DNA of 64,000 nucleotides from Mycolicibacterium grossiae (GTDB taxonomy: Bacteria; Actinomycetota; Actinomycetes; Mycobacteriales; Mycobacteriaceae): contig NZ_CP043474.1 in NCBI RefSeq assembly GCF_008329645.1, positions 4,464,001 to 4,528,000 on the forward strand. The letters are read 5' to 3'. Positions 58,326-64,000 of the stretch are shown piece by piece. The notes below the pieces were generated by a model. That model was not told the DNA's origin, searched no databases, and worked only from the letters and a program-made list of their open reading frames with translations. Position numbers and translations under genes: made by a program. Within the stretch, counting starts at the first letter, position 1. Every line of letters begins with the position of its first letter.

Positions 58326-59057
58326 CTATTGGGTGTCGTCGCCGGCGGACTCGGCGGCCGGCAGCAGCGCCTCGAGCGCCGCGCCGGTGATGCGGCGGAA
58401 CGCACGCCGCGGGCGCTTGGCGTCGAGGATGGCGACCTCGAGCGTCGACGGTCCCAGCGTGCGGGCCTGATCGCCGTTGCCCGCCCCGGCGTGCAGGGCG
58501 TCGACGGCCACCTTCACCGCCTCGTCGAGGCTCGCGTTCTCCGCGTACGACTCGCCCAGCGCCGTGATGATGGGCTCGGTGGTGCCGCCCATGACGACGA
58601 AGTGCGGCTCGTCCGCGATCGACCCGTCGTACGTGATGCGGTACAGCTCCGGCGATTTCGACTCGCCGTAGTGGGCGACCTCCGCGACGCACAGCTCCAC
58701 CTCGTAGGGCTTCGCCTGCTCGGTGAAGATGGTGCCCAGGGTCTGGGCATACACGTTGGCGAGTTGCCGACCCGTCACGTCGCGCCGGTCGTAGGCGTAC
58801 CCGCGGGTATCGGCGAACTGGATGCCCCCGCGGCGCAGGTTGTCGAACTCGTTGAAACGGCCCACGGCGGCGAAGCCGACGCGGTCGTACAGCTCGCTCA
58901 CCTTCTGCAGCGAGCGCGACGGGTTCTCGGCGACGAACAGCACGCCGTCGGCGTAGGCGAGGGCGATGACGCTGCGGCCCCGCGAGATGCCCTTGCGTGC
59001 GAGTTCGCTGCGCTCCCGCATCGCCTGTTCGGGCGAGATGAAGTACGGGAAGCTCAC
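58326..59057 (-). CDS. prcA: Proteasome alpha subunit PrcA
   Basis: 243 residues (Rv2109c has 248). Structural alpha ring subunit of the 20S proteasome; it gates entry and binds the activators Mpa and Bpa. The N-terminus MSFPYFISPEQAMRERSELARKG includes the gating octapeptide and the alpha helix H0. The proteasome-type AYADGVLFVAENPSRSLQKVSE and YDRRDVTGRQLANVYAQTLG segments are present. It ends in an acidic tail. The start is GTG 59057, overlapping the prcB stop by four bases (GTGA), which keeps the alpha:beta ratio even. It is the last gene of pup-prcB-prcA. Confidence 0.97.
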   Translation of the reverse strand: MSFPYFISPEQAMRERSELARKGISRGRSVIALAYADGVLFVAENPSRSLQKVSELYDRVGFAAVGRFNEFDNLRRGGIQFADTRGYAYDRRDVTGRQLANVYAQTLGTIFTEQAKPYEVELCVAEVAHYGESKSPELYRITYDGSIADEPHFVVMGGTTEPIITALGESYAENASLDEAVKVAVDALHAGAGNGDQARTLGPSTLEVAILDAKRPRRAFRRITGAALEALLPAAESAGDDTQ

Positions 59058-59959
59058 AGCTCGACCCTTCCGTCGTCGGGGCCGAACGTGTCGGCGCGCG
59101 AGCGGCTCTCGATGACCTCGCGGGCCAGCGCGGCGATGCGGTCCTCCGCGACCTCCTCGGCGCCCTCGGCACCGATCACGACGGCCGTCGGGTAGATGCC
59201 GCGCACCAGATCCGGTCCGCCGGTGGCGGAGTCGTCGTCGGCGGCGTCGTAGAGCGCCTCGACGGCGACCCGCAGCGCCGACTCCGGATCGGAGACCCGC
59301 GCGTAGAGCTTCTTCATCGACGACTTCGCGAAGATCGACCCGGAACCCACCGACTGGTAGCCCTCGAGTTCGACGTTCCAGCCGCCGGCGGCGTCGAACG
59401 AGACGATGCGGCCCGCCGCCTGGGGATCGGGGTCGTCGAGGTCGTAGCCCACCAGCAGCGGCAGGGCGACGAAGCCCTGCAGCGCGGCACCGAGGTTGCC
59501 GCGCACCATGATCGCGAGGCGGTTCACCTTGCCCGCGAACGTCAGCGGGACGCCCTCGAGCTTCTCGTAGTGCTCGAGTTCCACGGCGTACAACCGGGCG
59601 AACTCGACGGCGATGGCCGCGGTGCCGGCGATGCCGGTCGCGGTGTAATCGTCGGTGACGTAAACCTTCTGCACGTCGCGCCCGGCGATCATGTTGCCCT
59701 GGGTCGAGCGGCGATCACCGGCGATCAGCACGCCGCCGGGGAACTTCAGCGCGACGATCGTCGTGCCGTGCGGCACGGCGTTGGTCGGCGCCACATGACC
59801 GCCGTGCCCGCCCGCGGCGGGCAGCAGGTGGGGCGCCTGCCGGCGCAGCAACTCGGAGAAGGACGACGAGTCCATCTGCAACGACGGGGCTCCGGGGAGC
59901 CCGTGGGATCGGTTCGAGGTGGAGAAGGGGCCCAGCTGATCGCTATTCGGCCAGGTCAC
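59054..59959 (-). CDS. prcB: Proteasome beta subunit PrcB
   Basis: 301 residues (Rv2110c has 291). Catalytic beta-ring subunit, made with a propeptide. The propeptide of about 65 residues ends at NAVPHG; the catalytic N-terminal threonine of the mature protein is Thr66 in G-TTIVALKFPGG. The lysine of the active site is in IAGDRRSTQGNMIAGRD, and the conserved ATGIAGTAAIAVEFAR and DAAGGWNVELEGYQSVGSGS are present. The start is GTG 59959, overlapping the pup stop by four bases. It stands in the fixed order pup-prcB-prcA. Confidence 0.97.
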   Translation of the reverse strand: MTWPNSDQLGPFSTSNRSHGLPGAPSLQMDSSSFSELLRRQAPHLLPAAGGHGGHVAPTNAVPHGTTIVALKFPGGVLIAGDRRSTQGNMIAGRDVQKVYVTDDYTATGIAGTAAIAVEFARLYAVELEHYEKLEGVPLTFAGKVNRLAIMVRGNLGAALQGFVALPLLVGYDLDDPDPQAAGRIVSFDAAGGWNVELEGYQSVGSGSIFAKSSMKKLYARVSDPESALRVAVEALYDAADDDSATGGPDLVRGIYPTAVVIGAEGAEEVAEDRIAALAREVIESRSRADTFGPDDGRVEL

Positions 59960-60150
59960 TGGCCGCCCTTTTGGACGTATGCCCGCACGAAGTCCTCGGC
60001 GTTCTCCTCGAGGACGTCGTCGATCTCGTCCAGCAGATCGTCGGTCTCCTCGGTCAGCTTCTCGCGACGCTCCTGGCCCGCGGCCGTGCTCCCGGTGACG
60101 TCGTCGTCGTCACCGCCGCCACCGCCCCGCTTGGTCTGCTCCTGGGCCAT
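59956..60150 (-). CDS. pup: Prokaryotic ubiquitin-like protein Pup
   Basis: 64 residues, the size of mycobacterial Pup. It is the protein tag joined to substrate lysines by PafA. The Gly/Asp-rich N-terminus is disordered, and the central part contains the Mpa-binding helix (DDLLDEIDDVLEENAEDFVR). The C-terminus ends in Gly-Gly-Gln, so Dop must deamidate it to Glu before ligation, as in mycobacteria. An upstream in-frame start at 60201 would give 81 residues; the ATG at 60150 fits the family. It is followed by prcB with a four-base overlap, and dop lies 108 bases upstream. Confidence 0.98.
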   Translation of the reverse strand: MAQEQTKRGGGGGDDDDVTGSTAAGQERREKLTEETDDLLDEIDDVLEENAEDFVRAYVQKGGQ

Positions 60151-60258
60151 CGCTGCCTCCTGCGTCTCGATCGACGGGTTCTCACGCCGCCCGTCGGTCA
60201 CCCCACCCTACCGGTCGACCGGCGAACGGACCGGGATGCCCCGCATCCCGCGGGCCGC

Positions 60259-61767
60259 TCAGGTGGTCAGCTGCTCCACCAGTTCGACCGCGCTGTCCAC
60301 CGAATCGAGCAACGCGCCGACGTGGGCCTTGCTTCCGCGCAGCGGCTCGAGGGTCGGGATGCGCACCAGCGAGTCGCCGCCGAGGTCGAAGATCACCGAG
60401 TCCCAACTGGCCGCGGCGATGTCGGCCCCGAAGCGCCGCAGGCACTCACCGCGGAAGTAGGCGCGGGTATCGGTCGGCGGGTTGTCCACCGCGTCGAGCA
60501 CCTGCTGCTCGGTGACCAGACGCTTCATCGAGCCACGCGCCACCAGGCGGTTGTACAGCCCCTTGTCGAGCCGGACGTCGGAGTACTGCAGGTCCACCAG
60601 ATGCAGCCGCGGCGCCGACCAGCTGAGGTTCTCCCGCCGGCGGAAGCCCTCGAGCAGCCGCAGCTTCGCCGGCCAGTCGAGGAGGTCGGCGCATTCCATC
60701 GGATCGCGCTCCAGCAGGTCCAGCACCTCGGCCCAGGTCTGCAGCACGTGCGTGGCGCGGGGATCGGGGTCGCGGGCGTCGACCAGCTTGGCCACCCGCT
60801 CGAGGTAGATCCGCTGCAGCGCGAGCGCGGTCAGCTCGCGTCCGTCGGCGAGTGCGACGGTGGCGCGCAGCGACGGGTCGCGACTGATCACGTGCACGGC
60901 GTGCACCGGCCGGGCGAGCGCCAGATCGGACAGATCCAGACCGTGCGCGGGCCCCTCCTCGATGAGGTCGAGGACGAGCGAGGTGGTGCCGACCTTGAGG
61001 TAGGTCGACGTCTCGGCGAGGTTGGCGTCGCCGATGATGACGTGCAGCCGGCGGTACTTGTCGGCGTCGGCGTGCGGCTCGTCGCGCGTGTTGATGATGC
61101 CGCGCTTGAGCGTCGTCTCCAGACCGACCTCGACCTCGATGTAGTCGGCTCGCTGGGTCAGCTGGAAGCCCGGCTCGTCGCCGGACGGGCCGATGCCGAC
61201 GCGACCGGAGCCGGTCACGACCTGGCGGGACACCATGAACGGCGTCAGACCGGCGATGACCGCGGCGAACGGCGTCTGCCGGCTCATCAGGTAGTTCTCG
61301 TGGGTGCCGTACGACGCGCCCTTGCCGTCCACGTTGTTCTTGTAGAGCTGCAGCTTGGCGGCGCCGGGCACGCTCGCGACGTGGCGTGCAGCGGCCTCCA
61401 TGACGCGCTCGCCGGCCTTGTCCCAGATGACCGCGTCCATCGGATCGGTGACCTCGGGCGCCGAGTACTCCGGGTGCGCGTGGTCGACGTAGAGCCGGGC
61501 GCCGTTGGTGAGGATCATGTTGGCCGCGCCGACCTCGTCGGCGTCGATCACCGGCGGCGGACCGGAGCCGCGGCTGAGGTCGAACCCGCGTGCGTCGCGC
61601 AGCGGCGACTCCACCTCGTAGTCCCAGCGGGTGCGCTTGGCGCGCTGGATCCCGGCCGCTGCGGCGTATGCGAGCACCGCCTGCGTCGACGTCAGGATCG
61701 GATTCGCGGTCGGGTCGGACGGCGACGAGATGCCGTACTCGACCTCGGTTCCGATGATCCGTTGCAT
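60259..61767 (-). CDS. dop: Deamidase and depupylase of Pup, Dop
   Basis: 502 residues, equal to Rv2112c. Paralogue of PafA with the same carboxylate-amine-ligase fold; it deamidates the Pup C-terminal Gln and removes Pup from proteins. The N-terminus MQRIIGTEVEYGISSP has the Mg-ATP glutamate. The Dop-specific loop of about 40 residues (roughly 40-80), with ESPLRDARGFDLSRG, is present, as are YGTHENYL and NTRDEPHADADKYRRLHVIIGDAN. The start is ATG 61767; frames further up are not supported. It is the first gene of the dop-pup-prcB-prcA group, though a 108-base gap may hold a separate pup promoter. Confidence 0.97.
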   Translation of the reverse strand: MQRIIGTEVEYGISSPSDPTANPILTSTQAVLAYAAAAGIQRAKRTRWDYEVESPLRDARGFDLSRGSGPPPVIDADEVGAANMILTNGARLYVDHAHPEYSAPEVTDPMDAVIWDKAGERVMEAAARHVASVPGAAKLQLYKNNVDGKGASYGTHENYLMSRQTPFAAVIAGLTPFMVSRQVVTGSGRVGIGPSGDEPGFQLTQRADYIEVEVGLETTLKRGIINTRDEPHADADKYRRLHVIIGDANLAETSTYLKVGTTSLVLDLIEEGPAHGLDLSDLALARPVHAVHVISRDPSLRATVALADGRELTALALQRIYLERVAKLVDARDPDPRATHVLQTWAEVLDLLERDPMECADLLDWPAKLRLLEGFRRRENLSWSAPRLHLVDLQYSDVRLDKGLYNRLVARGSMKRLVTEQQVLDAVDNPPTDTRAYFRGECLRRFGADIAAASWDSVIFDLGGDSLVRIPTLEPLRGSKAHVGALLDSVDSAVELVEQLTT

Positions 61768-61832
61768 GAGGCCAGCGTAGACAACGCCGAAGTGGTTGCG
61801 GTCGGCGCGGTTGCTTGGTGCAGTGGTCGACG

Positions 61833-63101
61833 ATGAACGCTCCCCCGCCCGCGACGACGAGTTCGGTGACCGTCTTCCACGATTGCATCCTGATCGACGG
61901 CACCGGTGCCGCTCCCGTGTCCCCCGCCGTCGTCGTGGTCGCCGACGGGCGCATCCGCTCGGCCGGCCCGGCGCCGGACGGATTCGACCCGGCGGCAACG
62001 TATCCGGGTGCCGAGCTGGTGGCGCTCGGTGGTCACACGATGTGTCCCGGCTTCTTCGACTGCCACGTCCACCTCGGCCTGCCGGGTACCGGCGGCCCGC
62101 CGCTCGACACCGCCCTTCGACCGTCGTCCTACCTGCACTTCCAACTCATCGAGCGCCTTCGCGTCACCCTGCACGCCGGGGTGACCAGCGCGCGTGACTT
62201 GATGGGGGTCGACGCCGGGGTGCGTGCAGCGATCGCCGACGGTCCCATCGCGGGTCCACGCCTGCAGGTGGCCATCGACATGCTGAGCCAGACGTGCGGG
62301 CACGCGGACTTCGCTCTGCCCTCCGGTCTCGATCCGACGCCCCTGCTCGGCGGCTCGATCGTCGACACGGTCGACGCGGCGCGCACGCGGGTCCGCCACC
62401 TCGTCCGGGCGGGCGCCGACGTGATCAAAGTCGCCACCAGCGGCGGGATCAGTTCGCCCAACGACGATCCCGATTGGTTGGGGCTGCGTCGCGAGGCGGT
62501 CGCGGCAGTGGTGGAGGAGGCGCGCAACCTCGGTGGCAGGCCGGTCGCGGCCCATGCCATCGGTCGCGCCGGCATCGAAGCGGCCGTGGCGGCCGGCGTG
62601 CACAGCATCGAACACGGCTATGCGCTGGACGACGAGTTGCGTCACCGCATGGTCGAGGGGCACGTCTTCTTGGTCCCCACCCTGCTCGAGACGGTGCGAC
62701 CGGTCACCGCATCGCCGCAGGGGGCGCGCAAGAGCGCGATCTGGCATCGCCTGGCCCAGGAATCGGTGCGCGCGTCGGTCGCCGCGGGCGTACCGATCGC
62801 GGTGGGTACCGACGCCGGTCTGGGGCCTGCCCACGGTACGAATCTGCGCGAACTGGCGCTGCTCGTCGAGTACGGCGGAATGACCCCGATGCAGGCCATC
62901 GTCGCCGGCACGCGGACCTCGGCTCAGCTGTGCGGCGTCGAGGACGACCTCGGAACCCTCGAGGAAGGCAAGTGGGCCGACCTCATCGTGGTTCGTGGTG
63001 ATCCCCTTCGGGACGTCTCCCTCCTGGGCGATCCGGAGAACGTGCTGCTCGTCGTCAAGGGCGGCGAGACCGCCGTCGACCGCGCCGGGCTTCGGCGGTG
63101 A
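61833..63101 (+). CDS. Metal-dependent amidohydrolase (imidazolonepropionase-like), substrate unknown
   Basis: 422 residues of the amidohydrolase superfamily, in the group of prolidases, organophosphate hydrolases and imidazolonepropionase-like enzymes. The binuclear-metal ligands are complete: HVH in CHVHLG (about 74-79), the carboxylated lysine region VIKVATSGG, His in AAHAIG, His in HSIEHGYAL and Asp in VGTDAGLGPAHG. The end GTLEEGKWADLIVVRGDPL is typical. The substrate is unknown. In M. tuberculosis no such gene stands between dop and Rv2113. ATG 61833 is preferred; a GTG at 61815 is possible. The stop overlaps the next start by GTGA, so both genes are in one operon. Confidence 0.87.
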   Translation: MNAPPPATTSSVTVFHDCILIDGTGAAPVSPAVVVVADGRIRSAGPAPDGFDPAATYPGAELVALGGHTMCPGFFDCHVHLGLPGTGGPPLDTALRPSSYLHFQLIERLRVTLHAGVTSARDLMGVDAGVRAAIADGPIAGPRLQVAIDMLSQTCGHADFALPSGLDPTPLLGGSIVDTVDAARTRVRHLVRAGADVIKVATSGGISSPNDDPDWLGLRREAVAAVVEEARNLGGRPVAAHAIGRAGIEAAVAAGVHSIEHGYALDDELRHRMVEGHVFLVPTLLETVRPVTASPQGARKSAIWHRLAQESVRASVAAGVPIAVGTDAGLGPAHGTNLRELALLVEYGGMTPMQAIVAGTRTSAQLCGVEDDLGTLEEGKWADLIVVRGDPLRDVSLLGDPENVLLVVKGGETAVDRAGLRR

Positions 63102-64000
63102 CCGCTGCGCCGCCCACGCCCGGCGGCGACCGCGTCGCCGCGGAACGATGGTTCCTGCGTCACGGGCTGCCGTCGGTCCTCACCCCGCGAGCCCGATGGC
63201 GACGGCTGTGGTCCCGCAGCGCCCCGACGCTGGCCGCCCTGGCCGTGCTGCTCGTTGCGATCGGCGCGGTGAGCGCCGTCTCGGGCGGCGCGGAGGTCGA
63301 CATCGACGCCGACCTCACCCGCGCGGACGTCGTCGTCCTCGCCGTCGTGGCGCTGGCCCCGCTGCTCGCGGGTGTGGCGGCCTGGCTGATGGGGCGGATC
63401 GCGGGCGACGGCGCCCGCCGCACCATCGGCGTGGCGGCCGTCGCGGTCGGTGCCCTCGCCGCGGCGGTCGGTGGACCGGCGACCGACGTGCCCGGCGACC
63501 TCGTCGCCACCGCGCTCGGCGTCGGTGCGGTGCTCACCGCAACCGGACTCGGCCTCGGTTCGGTGCTGGGCTGGGCGGTCCGCCTGACGCTGACCCGGCT
63601 CGGCTCGGTCGGCGACCTGTTCACCCGCGCCCTTCCGGTCCTGCTGCTCACCGTGCTGGTCTTCTTCAACGGTCCGGTCTGGTCGATGGCGGCCACCATC
63701 GGCCGCGGCCGGATGTGGCTGCTGATCGCCCTGCTGGCATCGATCGCCGGGGCCTTCGTCTTCACCGGCGTCGTCGAGCGGGTGCGGGCGGCTCTGCGCA
63801 GCAACCCCACCGACGCCGGCGGAAACGACGGCGACGCCGGCAGCGACGTCGGCACCGAGCCGACCGCAGCCGCTGCGGCGCTGGCCGGGACGCCGTTCGC
63901 CGCGATGCCCGCGGGCGGGTCGGTGCCGCCGTTGACGCGCGGTGAGCGCGCCAACGTCGTCTTCGTCGTCGCCGCAGCGCAATTCGTGCAACTCGCGGTC
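63098..64000 (+). CDS. Integral membrane protein, Rv2113-like, cut by the window end
   Basis: The first 301 residues are visible. The N-terminal 40 residues are hydrophilic and basic, with WFLRHGLPSVLTPRARW. Transmembrane helices follow at about 45-66, 85-105, 118-135, 150-165, 182-202 and 215-235, then an acidic Gly/Asp/Ala loop of about 40 residues and the start of another helix at the edge. By position it corresponds to Rv2113, a conserved membrane protein of unknown function located beside dop. The start GTG 63098 overlaps the amidohydrolase stop as GTGA. The frame is intact to the window end. Confidence 0.8.
   Translation, partial: MTAAPPTPGGDRVAAERWFLRHGLPSVLTPRARWRRLWSRSAPTLAALAVLLVAIGAVSAVSGGAEVDIDADLTRADVVVLAVVALAPLLAGVAAWLMGRIAGDGARRTIGVAAVAVGALAAAVGGPATDVPGDLVATALGVGAVLTATGLGLGSVLGWAVRLTLTRLGSVGDLFTRALPVLLLTVLVFFNGPVWSMAATIGRGRMWLLIALLASIAGAFVFTGVVERVRAALRSNPTDAGGNDGDAGSDVGTEPTAAAAALAGTPFAAMPAGGSVPPLTRGERANVVFVVAAAQFVQLAV

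Noticed and set aside
60259..61998. A longer Dop with about 77 extra N-terminal residues
   Set aside because: The extension is a shadow of the amidohydrolase gene, and the family starts exactly at MQRIIGTEVEYG.

Overview
The window is a 64 kb chromosome segment from a high-GC actinobacterium, almost certainly a Mycobacterium or Mycolicibacterium. The evidence is the core gene set and its order: lipT-lppI, rbpA-ppm1-lnt-fxsA, cobG, cobH-cobIJ, homologues of Rv2073c and Rv2074, pepE, the Rv2090 and Rv2091c homologues, helY-tatC-tatA-pafC-pafB-pafA, prcA-prcB-pup-dop and an Rv2113-like membrane gene. These run in the same order as M. tuberculosis Rv2045c to Rv2113. GTG starts, ATGA/GTGA overlaps and very high GC at third codon positions also fit. 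No rRNA, tRNA, CRISPR array, transposase or prophage gene was seen. No gap longer than about 250 bases lacks a gene.

Layout. 1-5.8 kb: the start of a xylulokinase gene leaving the window, a DoxX protein with an 11-residue repeat tail, a gluconate module (gntP, gntK and a divergent GntR/FCD regulator with a clear operator), an SCO6745-type protein and a YnfA-type membrane protein. 5.8-11.1 kb: a phosphotransferase fused to a beta-rich domain, an orphan methyltransferase, lipT and lppI. 11.1-18.9 kb: an ssuC-ssuB-ssuA-ssuD sulfonate operon, a lipoprotein, a winged-helix/alpha-beta-hydrolase fusion and recQ, standing where M. tuberculosis has Rv2047c and pks12. 18.9-25.2 kb: an Rv2049c-like zinc protein, rbpA (with a SigE/SigH-type promoter and a terminator buried in ppm1), ppm1, lnt, a YtcJ-type amidohydrolase, fxsA and two tandem PPOX paralogues. 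25.2-38.8 kb: a 35-residue membrane protein, a TauD-type dioxygenase, then cobG and cobH-cobIJ. cobG is separated from cobH by about 9 kb holding a B12-dependent diol/glycerol dehydratase operon, its reactivase, a GlcG/HbpS-like gene, a divergent GAF/winged-helix regulator and a PrpE-like acyl-CoA synthetase. 38.8-51.7 kb: a second phosphotransferase and the conserved block from the SDR gene to pafA. 51.7-58.3 kb: a cNMP/CBS/DUF294 protein with a GMC oxidoreductase, an APC permease and an aldehyde dehydrogenase (betaine-type), inserted between pafA and the proteasome genes. 58.3-64 kb: prcA, prcB, pup, dop, an added amidohydrolase and the start of the Rv2113-like gene.

How the genes work together. 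Pup is made ready by Dop, attached by PafA and degraded with the PrcAB proteasome; PafBC regulates the DNA-damage response. TatA and TatC are the Tat export pair. Ppm1 and Lnt serve mannolipid and lipoprotein maturation. The dehydratase needs adenosylcobalamin and lies inside the genes that make the corrin ring, while PrpE-like could take propionate on to propionyl-CoA. Two sulfur-scavenging enzymes (SsuD system, TauD-like) suggest growth on organosulfur compounds. Relative to M. tuberculosis, pks12, cobN, cobK, cobM, cobL, blaC and sigC are missing from their expected places. Coordinates come from reading the sequence; functional names rest on motif recognition, not on database searches.
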